A DNA stretch of 21,623 nt, from assembly GCA_052139595.1 (NCBI GenBank), contig JBKQWK010000287.1, forward strand, positions 1-21,623, written 5' to 3'. Under the pieces are notes generated by a model that saw nothing but the letters and a program-made list of their open reading frames with translations, did no database searches and was not told the DNA's origin. Numbering within the stretch: the stretch's first letter is position 1; each line of letters starts with the position of its first letter. Below are positions 7,590 through 14,537 of this stretch, piece by piece. The DNA comes from JBKQWK01 sp052139595. Lineage in GTDB: Bacteria; Actinomycetota; Thermoleophilia; UBA2241. The position numbers were made by a program, and so were the translations under genes.

Positions 7590-8311
7590 CCGTCACCGTC
7601 CTGCGGCGAGCACTCGCTGTCGTCCTGCCGCGGGCTCTCGTCGCTGTTCCGCAGCCGATAGCCGCCCCCTCGCACCGTCTCGATCGACTTGACGGCGAAG
7701 GGCCGGTCGATCTTGCTGCGCAGGTAGCCAACGTAGACGGCGACGACGTTGGAACGGTTCTCGTACTCTTCGCCCCAGGCTGCTTCCAGGAGGTCATAGG
7801 TTGAGAGGACCTGCCCTGGATGGCGCATGAACTCCTCGAGTAGCAGCAGCTCCTTGGTGGACAATTCGATTTCCACTTCGCCGCGCGAGACGCGCCGCGT
7901 GGCTGGATCAAGCGTGAGGTCACCAACCTGAAGAAGAACTGGTCGCTCTGCGACTGCTCGCCGGGTAAGGGCGCGCAGCCGCGCCAGCAGCTCCGCAAAG
8001 GCGAACGGCTTGGTCAGATAGTCGTCCGCACCCACGTCGAGACCGCGAACGCGGTCTTCGACCGCGTCGCGGGCGGTGAGCATAAGCACCGGGCTCCAGA
8101 CTTCGGCCGCCCGCATCTCGTGACAAACGGTGAAGCCGTCTATACCAGGCAACATCACGTCAAGGACGATCGCGTCGTAGGCGGTCGCCTGTGCGGTCCA
8201 GACAGCGTCCTCGCCGGTCGTAGCCACGTCGGCGACATGGCCGTTGGCACGCAGTCCACGACGCAAGAGCGCTGCCATTTTTGGTTCGTCTTCGACTACG
8301 AGAATGCGCAT
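7586..8311 (-). CDS. OmpR-family response regulator (second system)
   Basis: A 241-residue regulator. I start it at ATG 8311 because the family's first strand (MRILVVEDEP) begins there and AGGGG lies just upstream. An ATG at 8341 would add ten unlikely residues. The receiver has EDE at 7-9, phospho-acceptor Asp51 (VLDVMLPGIDG) and Lys101 (TKPF). The winged-helix output domain has LSTKELLLLEEFM, NVVAVYVGYLRSKID and ETVRGGGYRLR. A charged 20-residue tail follows. From memory, the sequence style resembles the CutR/PrrA/TcrA branch of OmpR regulators. The paired 11-bp repeats in the divergent promoter region (8394-8411) are its best candidate binding site. Confidence 0.95.
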   Translation of the reverse strand: MRILVVEDEPKMAALLRRGLRANGHVADVATTGEDAVWTAQATAYDAIVLDVMLPGIDGFTVCHEMRAAEVWSPVLMLTARDAVEDRVRGLDVGADDYLTKPFAFAELLARLRALTRRAVAERPVLLQVGDLTLDPATRRVSRGEVEIELSTKELLLLEEFMRHPGQVLSTYDLLEAAWGEEYENRSNVVAVYVGYLRSKIDRPFAVKSIETVRGGGYRLRNSDESPRQDDSECSPQDGDG

Positions 8312-8393
8312 GACCCCTATGCTACCGGTCGCGAAACTCATGCTCGCGATTGCTTTGTGTAGTTCATGTTAAGCCACTCCGGGCGGCGACGTT

Positions 8394-8411
8394 TCTCATC
8401 TGCGTCTCATC
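8394..8411 (+). promoter_or_regulatory. Two-copy direct-repeat operator with 11-bp period
   Basis: TCTCATC occurs identically at 8394-8400 and 8405-8411 with a 4-bp spacer (TGCG). The spacing is that of OmpR-family sites, and the pair lies between the second two-component operon and the small secreted protein gene. It ends 18 bp before a candidate -10 box. The repeat differs from that of the first system, so each regulator would have its own site. Confidence 0.6.
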
Positions 8412-8429
8412 GCGCGCTGCCATCATCAC

Positions 8430-8435
8430 TACCGT
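8430..8435 (+). promoter_or_regulatory. Candidate -10 element for the small secreted protein gene
   Basis: TACCGT fits TAnnnT and lies 18 bp after the repeat pair, so the repeats would occupy the -35 position. A start near 8442 leaves a short leader carrying AGGAGG (8457-8462), five bases before the ATG. Confidence 0.4.
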
Positions 8436-8467
8436 AAGCAAGGCTTCACCAACACAAGGAGGACATC

Positions 8468-8818
8468 ATGTTACAGATGAAGCATCTCAAGACGGTGGCC
8501 ATCGTGGCGTCCATGGCGGCAATGACGTCGGGTGGCGTGGCCCTGGCGAACACCGGCTCAGCTAGCGCCACCGCGCCCGTGAAGTCGACGCCGGCAGTGA
8601 CCGTGGCCGAGACCACGAGCACCGTGGATGTCGGTAATGCCCAGGTGGGCGATCAGACGGCACCCGATACGCAAGCGACTGCCGCTACCAGCGAGGCCAG
8701 CAGTGAAGTTGCCGGTGTCGAGGCCAGTGGCTCGGAAGTTGCCACTAACGACGGTCCGGGCGGCCATGCTGATGCCGCCGGCGCAAACGTGGACCATCAG
8801 TTCCAGGGTCAGGAGTAA
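8468..8818 (+). CDS. Small secreted Ala/Thr/Ser-rich protein with Gly/His-containing tail
   Basis: A 116-residue protein with a strong ribosome-binding site (AGGAGG, 8457-8462). A second in-frame ATG lies three codons on. The N-terminus has a classical signal peptide: MKHLK basic region, a hydrophobic core (VAIVASMAAMTSGGVA) and a likely cleavage site after ALA (about residue 27). The rest is low-complexity Ala/Thr/Ser/Val/Glu, probably disordered. It ends in a distinctive tail DGPGGHADAAGANVDHQ followed by FQGQE. The mature protein is acidic, has no cysteine and no membrane segment. I know no named family with certainty. It is divergent from the second two-component operon and has an OmpR-type repeat pair at its promoter, so it is probably a target of that system or a cell-surface component feeding back on the kinase (inference). 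Confidence 0.75.
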   Translation: MLQMKHLKTVAIVASMAAMTSGGVALANTGSASATAPVKSTPAVTVAETTSTVDVGNAQVGDQTAPDTQATAATSEASSEVAGVEASGSEVATNDGPGGHADAAGANVDHQFQGQE

Positions 8819-8851
8819 GCAAACAAGCGGGCGCATGATCTGCCCGATTGG

Positions 8852-8893
8852 GACGGGGCCGGCCGGCCTATTACGAGGGCGGCCGGCCCCGTC
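8852..8893 (+). terminator. Long perfect GC-rich hairpin after the small secreted protein gene
   Basis: Arms of 13 bp pair perfectly (8852-8864 and 8881-8893, GACGGGGCCGGCC and its complement), and a 14th pair closes inside (8865-8880). It lies 34 bp after the stop. There is no T run on the plus side (TCTGCG follows), so termination may be factor-assisted. Confidence 0.6.
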
Positions 8894-8970
8894 TCTGCGC
8901 GCCAATCGAGGTGGCGTGCACGGGAGCATCTGTGGGGGTCAAATGAACAGCTCGCGCGCCAGACGGAGAC

Positions 8971-8982
8971 GTACTGCAGTAC
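8971..8982. promoter_or_regulatory. Perfect 12-bp palindrome upstream of the prenyltransferase gene
   Basis: GTACTGCAGTAC is a perfect palindrome about 95 bp before the UbiA-family start, in a 258-bp gap (8819-9076) that otherwise holds only the preceding terminator. It could be a dimeric repressor site. The protein that would bind it is unknown. Confidence 0.3.
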
Positions 8983-9076
8983 AATGACTGACTCATTCGC
9001 CAGACTGAGAACTGCGCGTCGCCGGCGCGGGTAGACGGCCGATGAAACTCCGATCGAACGCGAGGCCCGTGTTGTG

Positions 9077-10045
9077 ATGTCAGCGCACTCCGCAAACTTG
9101 CCCCTCATGATTGCTGACCGGCAAGCAAAGAGTACCGCCAGTGTCGAAACGGACGTGCCGCTTGCGCACCACAGCGTAGCCACGGCCAGCGCTCTTTTGC
9201 GCTCCGTACGGCCGCGCCAGTGGACGAAGAACCTCGTTGTTTTAGCGCCGCTGGTCTTCTCGTTCGGTTTGACGGTGCCGGCGCTGCTGGTACGAGCGAT
9301 CGTGGCGTTCGGCTTGTTTTGCGCCCTCTCGGGCGCCGTTTACCTCAGCAATGACATCATTGACGCAAAGCGCGATCGCCTCAGTGCGGATACCTGCCGG
9401 CGGCCGCTGGCCGCTGGCGAGATCGGCCGGCGCCCAGCGGCGGCATTGGCCGCCGTCCTGGCGACGGCTTCACTCGCCGGCGGTCTTCTCCTGTCGCCAT
9501 CGTTTGCCCTTGCCTGTGTCGCCTACCTGGCTCTGCAAGCAGCCTACGTGCTCGTCCTCAGAGAGCGCGTGATCCTCGATGTGATGGCGATCGCGGCCGG
9601 CTTCGTTGTGCGCGTTGTCGCTGGTGCCGTCGTTATCGGCGCCACAGTTTCACCGTGGCTTTTGCTCTGCACGGCATTACTCGCCCTCTTTCTGGCCCTC
9701 GTCAAGCGCCGCCACGAACTGCTCGTCAACGGTCAGGCCTTGCAGCATCGCCCGGCACTGCGTGGCTACTCAGCCGCACTGCTCGACCAGATGATCGCGG
9801 CCATTACGGCAGCCACCGTCGTCATCTACTCGATCTACACCTTTTCCAGCCATGAGGCTGCCGGCAGCCCCTATCTCATGCTTACCATTCCCTTCGTCGT
9901 TTACGGGTTGCTGCGCTACCTCTACCTGGCTCACGCCCGCAACCTTGGCGGCAGTCCGGAAGAGGTTCTGCTCAAAGACACGCCCCTGATCGCCGACCTG
10001 GCGCTCTGGGCGGGGACGGTGATCATGGTGCTATATGTTGCCTGA
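9077..10045 (+). CDS. UbiA-superfamily prenyltransferase, resembling decaprenyl-phosphate phosphoribosyltransferase
   Basis: A 322-residue multi-pass membrane protein (a GTG at 9074 is an equally possible start). After a 40-residue N-terminal extension comes SVRPRQWTKNLVVLAPL, the opening typical of the decaprenyl-phosphate phosphoribosyltransferase branch. The Mg-binding motif NDIIDAKRD (92-100) follows, then DVMAIAAGFVVRVVAGAV as the second polar motif, and about eight hydrophobic helices. In mycobacteria this branch transfers phosphoribose from PRPP to decaprenyl phosphate, giving the arabinose donor of the cell wall. Other UbiA proteins use aromatic acceptors, so the exact substrate is inferred. 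No epimerase or arabinosyltransferase genes are in the window. It overlaps the next gene by 11 bp, so the two form a coupled pair. Confidence 0.85.
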   Translation: MSAHSANLPLMIADRQAKSTASVETDVPLAHHSVATASALLRSVRPRQWTKNLVVLAPLVFSFGLTVPALLVRAIVAFGLFCALSGAVYLSNDIIDAKRDRLSADTCRRPLAAGEIGRRPAAALAAVLATASLAGGLLLSPSFALACVAYLALQAAYVLVLRERVILDVMAIAAGFVVRVVAGAVVIGATVSPWLLLCTALLALFLALVKRRHELLVNGQALQHRPALRGYSAALLDQMIAAITAATVVIYSIYTFSSHEAAGSPYLMLTIPFVVYGLLRYLYLAHARNLGGSPEEVLLKDTPLIADLALWAGTVIMVLYVA

Positions 10046-11303
10046 AGAGACACGCAGACGTGGCTGGGGTACGGCGCGCGGCGCCAACCGACGGCGACCG
10101 AGAGCTTCGTCAGCGGTGGGCTTTGGCCTCACGCGCGCGCCACGGCCGCGTTTCACGCGTGCGCAGCGTCGCCGCCGGCGCCTTCTGCCTCTCGTTGCTG
10201 CGCTGCTGCTGGTCGGTCTTCTCGCGGTGCCGCTGACGAGCTATGTGAGTTACATCAGCCAGCCCTCGAGCCTGCCCTTGTCGATCAGGTCGATTGAGTG
10301 GGTGCGCACCCATCATGGCGCTTGGTTTGTGAGCACGGTCGAGCGCTACTACTACTCCTGGACGGCTCCCAAAAAGGGTGGACCAGCGCTGACGACGTTA
10401 CCGGCAGTGGGTGCCGGTGTTGCCGTGGCGAAGGTTCGTCACAACGTTGTCGCCTATCTGCCGCCGCCGATTGCACCGGTCGTTACACCGGCGCTCAAGG
10501 GCGAAGGTGTCTGGCGTTCAACCGGGCCGTTGATCGGCGCCGCGCCGCCGCTGCTGGTGACCGTCTTTCGTCCCGAGCCCGCCTATCCTCGTCTCCTGGC
10601 GAGTGTGGCCTGGATCAACACCAGCCTGACGCAGCTGGCGCTGTACCCCGGTCGCTATCAGCCGCCGGCGGGCTTACCGCGGGGACCGATGGAGGTACCA
10701 CAGAATCAGCGCCAGCGCCTTCTGGCGACGTTCAACAGTGGCTTTCAGTTTGCCGACGCGCACGGTGGCTTTGTCGTGAACGGCCATGTCTATGAGCCCC
10801 TTGTCGCCGGGCAGGGGACCCTGGTCATGTATCGCGACGGGCGCGTCGACGTACTCAGTTGGTCTGGTGGTCGCGCCCCGAAAGCTGACGTCGTGTTCGC
10901 CCGCCAGAATCTGCCCCTCATCGTTAGCGCCGGGCAGCCAAATCCGAAGCTCGGCGTGGCACGTCTCTGGGGGGCCACGCTGGGCAATGCGGTGCGGGTC
11001 TGGCGGTCTGGCGTCGGCATCGATGCTCATGGCAACTTGATTTATCTGGCGGCCCCGAGCCAGACGGCGGCGAGCCTCGCCGCGGCGCTCATTCGCGCCG
11101 GTGCCGTGCGCGCCATCGAACTCGACATCAACGCCGAGTGGCCGAGCTTCATCACCTATCCGCAGCCTGGCGCCCGTGACCCGCAGAAGCTGGTGCCCAA
11201 CGTCATGCAGCCGGCGACACGCTACTTGACGCCCGACGATCGCGACTTCTTCGCCGTGTTTGCCCGTGCCGCCGGCGCGGGCTTTGCGGTGCCCTTTCGG
11301 TAG
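10035..11303 (+). CDS. Membrane-anchored phosphodiester glycosidase-like (NAGPA-domain) protein
   Basis: A 422-residue protein whose ATG lies inside the end of the prenyltransferase gene. A very basic 50-residue N-terminus precedes one transmembrane helix (about 50-72), so the rest should be extracytoplasmic. Residues 225-415 fit the NAGPA/DUF2233 phosphodiester glycosidase domain: ATFNSGFQFADAHGGFVVNG (231-250), GTLVMYRDGRVDV, RSGVGIDAHGNLIYL and AIELDINAEWPSF (360-372, with the conserved acidic residues). Family members cleave GlcNAc-1-phosphodiesters or act on bacterial envelope and exopolysaccharide phosphodiesters. Residues 75-225 are not recognised. Coupling to a UbiA enzyme suggests a shared role in a lipid-phosphate-linked envelope glycan (inference). 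A GTG at 10116 is a possible alternative start. Confidence 0.8.
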   Translation: MLPEETRRRGWGTARGANRRRPRASSAVGFGLTRAPRPRFTRAQRRRRRLLPLVAALLLVGLLAVPLTSYVSYISQPSSLPLSIRSIEWVRTHHGAWFVSTVERYYYSWTAPKKGGPALTTLPAVGAGVAVAKVRHNVVAYLPPPIAPVVTPALKGEGVWRSTGPLIGAAPPLLVTVFRPEPAYPRLLASVAWINTSLTQLALYPGRYQPPAGLPRGPMEVPQNQRQRLLATFNSGFQFADAHGGFVVNGHVYEPLVAGQGTLVMYRDGRVDVLSWSGGRAPKADVVFARQNLPLIVSAGQPNPKLGVARLWGATLGNAVRVWRSGVGIDAHGNLIYLAAPSQTAASLAAALIRAGAVRAIELDINAEWPSFITYPQPGARDPQKLVPNVMQPATRYLTPDDRDFFAVFARAAGAGFAVPFR

Positions 11304-11427
11304 GAAGTCAAGCAGGAGTCAACTGGCTGGATGGCGGCAGTGCTCTTCCGGTGCCGTCACCTGCGTTTCGCTACCGCTGGCGAATGGGCAGGTTAAAGGC
11401 TTCCCCGAATAGTATGTGGAGGTCGAA

Positions 11428-12174
11428 GTGGGCAAGAACCTTACAGGGCGCACGGTGGTCATCACCGGTGCCTCCAGTGGCATCGGTGAGGCAACGGCGC
11501 GGGCGCTCGCAGGCGAAGGCGCGGCGGTGGCGTTGCTGGCGCGCCGCTCCGAGCGCATCGACAGTCTGGCAGCTGAGATCACGGCCGCCGGCGGCAAAGC
11601 CGTCGCTTGCGTCGTCGACGTGCGGGACCGCGAAGCCATTCTGCGGGCGCGAGACGCAGTCGAAGCCGCGCTCGGTCCTGTCCACCTGCTCGTCAACAAC
11701 GCGGGCGTGATGCTCCTGTCGCCGTTCGACTCTGGCAAGGTCGACGAGTGGCGGCGCATGATCGATACCAATCTCACCGCCGCACTGCTGGTAACGGATG
11801 TCTTTCTGCCGCAGCTCATCGTCGCCCAGGGAGACATCGTCAACATCAGTTCGGTCGCCGGACGTACGACCGGCCCTAACTCCTCGGTTTATAACGCGAC
11901 CAAGTGGGGTTTGACGGCGTGGTCGGATGCTCTGCGCAAAGAGCTCGTTCAGGCTAGTGTAAGAGTGATAGTCGTTGAGCCGGGCGCCGTCGCCACAGAG
12001 CTGACCAATCACATCAGTGATGAGCAGATTCGCGCCGGCGCGCAGGGCTTCTACGAATCCGTGGGAGCGCTGCAGGCGGAGGACATTGCGGCGGCAATCG
12101 CCTTCGCTGTTGGTCAGCCGCATCGGGTCTCGCTCAACGAGATTCTCATCCGGCCCACGGGCCAAGCGGGCTGA
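11428..12174 (+). CDS. Classical short-chain dehydrogenase/reductase (SDR), YdfG-like
   Basis: A 248-residue SDR. I choose GTG 11428 because GGAGG (11418-11422) lies five bases upstream and homologous sequence begins with LTGRTVVITG. An in-frame GTG at 11416 has no such site. The Rossmann motif TGASSGIG (13-20), the NNAG motif (90-93), the catalytic Ser (SS at 141-142), and Tyr155 and Lys159 of YNATK are all present, as is EPGAVATEL (184-192). ARR (38-40) after the second strand suggests NADP(H) rather than NAD(H). Members of this branch reduce small hydroxy-acids or aldehydes; the substrate is not predictable. It is followed 30 bp on by another NADP-dependent oxidoreductase, so the two may be co-transcribed. 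Confidence 0.9.
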   Translation: MGKNLTGRTVVITGASSGIGEATARALAGEGAAVALLARRSERIDSLAAEITAAGGKAVACVVDVRDREAILRARDAVEAALGPVHLLVNNAGVMLLSPFDSGKVDEWRRMIDTNLTAALLVTDVFLPQLIVAQGDIVNISSVAGRTTGPNSSVYNATKWGLTAWSDALRKELVQASVRVIVVEPGAVATELTNHISDEQIRAGAQGFYESVGALQAEDIAAAIAFAVGQPHRVSLNEILIRPTGQAG

Positions 12175-12204
12175 GTCGTTGTCCCTCGTTCAGGAGTGTT
12201 CCCG

Positions 12205-13224
12205 ATGAAGCCATCACGTATCGCCAAAGAGGTTCACCTCGTTGCTCGCCCTCAGGGCGAACCAAGAAAGAGTGACTTTGCCGTTGTCGAGGTCGTCGTG
12301 TCGGATCCGGCCCCTGGCCAGGTTCTGGTCCACAACCACTTCATCTCGGTCGACCCCTACATGCGTGGACGCATGCGTGACGGCCAGTCGTATGTGCCGC
12401 CGTTCGCGCTCGGTGAGGTGATGACGGGCATGTCCGTCGGTGAGGTGGTTGCTTCGCAGTCAGCCGATCTGGCCGTCGGGGACATCGTTGTGCATGATTT
12501 GGGCTGGCGTGAGTACGCAGTCGGCCTAGCGGCGGCGTTCCGCCGTGTTCCCACCAACGACGCGCCGCTCAGTTCTTGGCTCGGCGTGCTCGGTATGGTT
12601 GGTTTGACCGCCTGGGTTGGTGTACTCGAGATTGCCGCCTTGAAGCCCGGCGATGTCGTTTTCATCTCGGGCGCGGCCGGCGCGGTCGGCAGTCTTGCCG
12701 GCCAGATTGCCAAGTTACACGGTGCAAGTCGTGTGGTCGGCAGCGTCGGCTCGGCGGCGAAAGTGCGCTACGTCTGCGACGAACTCGGTTTTGACGCGGC
12801 CTTCAACTACCACGACGGTCCCCCCGCGCAACTTCTGGCCGCGGCAGCGCCGGACGGCATCGACGTCTACTACGACAACGTCGGCGGCGACCATCTGGAG
12901 GCGGCCGTGAGCGCCTTGCGCCTGCACGGGCGGGCGGCCCTGTGCGGGGCGATTTCCCAATACAACGCCGATCAGCCGGCACCCGGGCCGCGCAACCTTG
13001 GTCTGATGATAGGCAACCGCCTGACGCTGCGTGGCTTCATCGTCGGCGACCACGCTGACCGCCAACCGGCATTTCTGGCCGAAGTCGGTACCTGGCTGGC
13101 GGAGGGACGCATCCGTCTTGCCGAGACGATTGTCGACGGCGTCGAGAATGCCCCCGCCGCATTCATTGGCCTCATGCGCGGCGAGAACACCGGCAAGATG
13201 CTGGTGCGTGTCGGCGGCGACTGA
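12205..13224 (+). CDS. Zinc-independent medium-chain NADP-dependent oxidoreductase (CurA/YncB-like)
   Basis: A 339-residue enzyme started at ATG 12205, with CAGGAG (12191-12196) eight bases upstream. The GroES-like N-terminal half has ISVDPYMRGRM (47-57), diagnostic of the leukotriene B4 dehydrogenase/prostaglandin reductase/CurA group, and lacks the zinc ligands of alcohol dehydrogenases. LGVLGMVGLTAWVGV and the nucleotide-binding loop SGAAGAVGSLAGQIAK (155-170) follow, then YYDNVGGDHLEAA (222-234). It ends with GENTGKMLVRVG, the usual family ending. The group reduces the double bond of alpha,beta-unsaturated ketones and aldehydes with NADPH, often as detoxification. Together with the preceding SDR it may form a small carbonyl-reduction unit (inference). 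Confidence 0.93.
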   Translation: MKPSRIAKEVHLVARPQGEPRKSDFAVVEVVVSDPAPGQVLVHNHFISVDPYMRGRMRDGQSYVPPFALGEVMTGMSVGEVVASQSADLAVGDIVVHDLGWREYAVGLAAAFRRVPTNDAPLSSWLGVLGMVGLTAWVGVLEIAALKPGDVVFISGAAGAVGSLAGQIAKLHGASRVVGSVGSAAKVRYVCDELGFDAAFNYHDGPPAQLLAAAAPDGIDVYYDNVGGDHLEAAVSALRLHGRAALCGAISQYNADQPAPGPRNLGLMIGNRLTLRGFIVGDHADRQPAFLAEVGTWLAEGRIRLAETIVDGVENAPAAFIGLMRGENTGKMLVRVGGD

Positions 13225-13305
13225 ACTCTGCCGCCAGCGAAAAGCCGGCGACGGCCGGCCGGCCGAGTCCCATGGTGATGGTCGCGCTGCCGTGAGGGTC
13301 ACCGA

Positions 13306-13327
13306 GCCGACCGACTCCCCGGTCGGC
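13306..13327. terminator. Hairpin upstream of the sigma-factor operon
   Basis: Perfect 8-bp arms (13306-13313 GCCGACCG and 13320-13327 CGGTCGGC) with a 6-nt loop lie in the 164-bp gap between the oxidoreductase and the sigma factor. There is no T tract. It probably separates the two transcription units. Confidence 0.5.
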
Positions 13328-13388
13328 GGAGCCGGCGCGCGACGCCCGTGGCGTCCCGAGTCGGCTGATCGGTGTAACCTTTGAGGTC

Positions 13389-14072
13389 ATGTCGTCGTCT
13401 AACCTCAACAGATGGTCCTGCCTGCCAGAACCTACGCCTACCGATCTCGAACGCGCTCGTGCGGGCGATCAGCAGGCATTCAGACTTCTTGTGGAGAGAT
13501 ACCAGGGCATGGTCTACGCGATTGCCTATAGCTTGCTCGGCCAGCCGGCTGACGCTGAGGATGCCGCTCAAGAGGCGTTTCTGCGGCTGTATCGCAAGCT
13601 CGGTCAGTTTCGTGGCAGTGCGTCGTTCACGACCTGGCTGTACCGTCTTGCTGTGCGCGCCGCTCTCGACGAGCTGCGTCGGCGGCGGCGCAGCAGCGAG
13701 CGTTACGACCTGATGGCCGGTGCGATTGCGAGCGGCGCGGCTCCTGCGAGCGGCGCGCCTCCTGCGACGGACAACAGTGGCGGGCGTGGTCGTGGCGGTC
13801 GGCTCCGCAGTAGCGGCGTGGCCGCCGTTGCCGACGCCGAGGCTCAGGCAATGGAGCGGCTTGACGCGCTCGCACTGGCGGCGGCTCTACGGGCGCTGCC
13901 GGTTGAGTATCGAATACCGGTCGTTTTGCGCGATATTCATGGGCTTGCGTATAAGGAGATCGCCGAAACGACCGGTCGTCCCGTGGGCACGGTAAAAGTG
14001 ATGGTGCACCGCGGACGCGGTGCGCTGCGCCTGCGGCTGCGTGCCGCGGGCGTGCTTGGTAAGGAGCCTTAA
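13389..14072 (+). CDS. ECF-type RNA polymerase sigma factor
   Basis: A 227-residue sigma factor. Region 2 (about 27-100) shows AFRLLVERYQGMVYAIAY, the DAEDAAQEAFLRLY core-binding segment and FTTWLYRLAVRAALDELRRR. Region 4 (about 155-215) has LRALPVEYRIPVVLRDIHGLAYKEIAE and PVGTVKVMVHRGR, the -35-recognition helix-turn-helix. There is no region 3, so this is an ECF protein of the RpoE/SigW type. The linker (about 108-152) is unusually long and Gly/Ala/Ser-rich, and is partly made of an 18-bp tandem repeat. Only a weak GAGG precedes the ATG. It overlaps its anti-sigma gene by one base (TAATG). Position at the head of a fatty-acid operon suggests a link to membrane lipid homeostasis (inference). 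Confidence 0.93.
   Translation: MSSSNLNRWSCLPEPTPTDLERARAGDQQAFRLLVERYQGMVYAIAYSLLGQPADAEDAAQEAFLRLYRKLGQFRGSASFTTWLYRLAVRAALDELRRRRRSSERYDLMAGAIASGAAPASGAPPATDNSGGRGRGGRLRSSGVAAVADAEAQAMERLDALALAAALRALPVEYRIPVVLRDIHGLAYKEIAETTGRPVGTVKVMVHRGRGALRLRLRAAGVLGKEP
13727..13762. repeat. 18-bp tandem repeat inside the sigma-factor linker
   Basis: Two adjacent copies of an 18-bp unit beginning TGCGAGCGGCGCG (13727-13744 and 13745-13762) differ at one base, and TGCGA starts a third copy. In frame they encode a repeated ASGA(A/P)P, lengthening the disordered linker between sigma regions 2 and 4. Confidence 0.8.
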
Positions 14073-14467
14073 TGGACTGTATACAGTGTCATGCCGTGAT
14101 CAACCAGTACATCGACGGTGAGCTGGGCGGGGCCATGGCGGCGGAGTTCCAGGCACATCAGAGCGTCTGTGCCGATTGCGCCGAAGAGCTGCGCGACCTG
14201 AGCGCGTTGCGCCTCGGCTTGGCCCATCTGGGTGACCTCGAGCTGGAATTGCCCGCAAATTTCGCCGCCGAAGTCATGACGGCGGTCGCGTCACTGCCCG
14301 ACCCGCGTCTGCGCGACAAGGTGCGAGAGCTGGGCGAGCGGATTGGTCTAGTGGCGATGCCGGCCCGTCGTCGTACCGTGGCCTTGTCGGCTCTGACGGG
14401 CATCGCCGCGGTTGTCGTCGGTCTCGAAGCGCTTTACCTGCGTCGCCACGGGGAGGTCGAGGCATGA
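14072..14467 (+). CDS. Zinc-type anti-sigma factor with one transmembrane segment
   Basis: A 131-residue protein with AAGGAG (14061-14066) before the start, which shares a base with the sigma stop. The N-terminal zinc-finger anti-sigma domain has Cys3/Cys6/His7 and the signature His29-x3-Cys33-x2-Cys36 (HQSVCADC). These ligands normally hold zinc and clamp the sigma factor. A linker leads to a single transmembrane helix (about 101-122) ending in a short tail (LRRHGEVEA), so there is no large external sensor domain. It should hold the preceding sigma factor inactive at the membrane until a redox or envelope signal releases it. With such a short tail, the signal is probably sensed in the cytoplasm or membrane, or through another protein (inference). 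Confidence 0.9.
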   Translation: MDCIQCHAVINQYIDGELGGAMAAEFQAHQSVCADCAEELRDLSALRLGLAHLGDLELELPANFAAEVMTAVASLPDPRLRDKVRELGERIGLVAMPARRRTVALSALTGIAAVVVGLEALYLRRHGEVEA

Positions 14468-14537
14468 CGGCCCGGGAGATAAGTTCCGATGTACCTCAGC
14501 GACCTTTGGCGGTAACCGTGGAGGGGAGGGTTCTTTC

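Noticed and set aside
8312..8341. Longer start for the second response regulator at ATG 8341
   Set aside because: It would add ten residues before the conserved first strand, with a poorer ribosome-binding site than at 8311.
11333..11358. Hairpin with a 7-bp stem (one G-U) and 12-nt loop between the glycosidase-like gene and the SDR
   Set aside because: The stem is short, the loop long and there is no T run, so it is too weak to call a terminator.
13374..13400. ECF-like promoter (GTAACC, 16 bp, CGTCT) at the sigma-factor start, suggesting autoregulation
   Set aside because: It would start transcription inside the coding region with no good internal start codon, and the match is weak.
14412..14537. 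Upstream extension of FabZ into the anti-sigma gene
   Set aside because: GTG 14538 has a strong Shine-Dalgarno, and the extension shows no family similarity.
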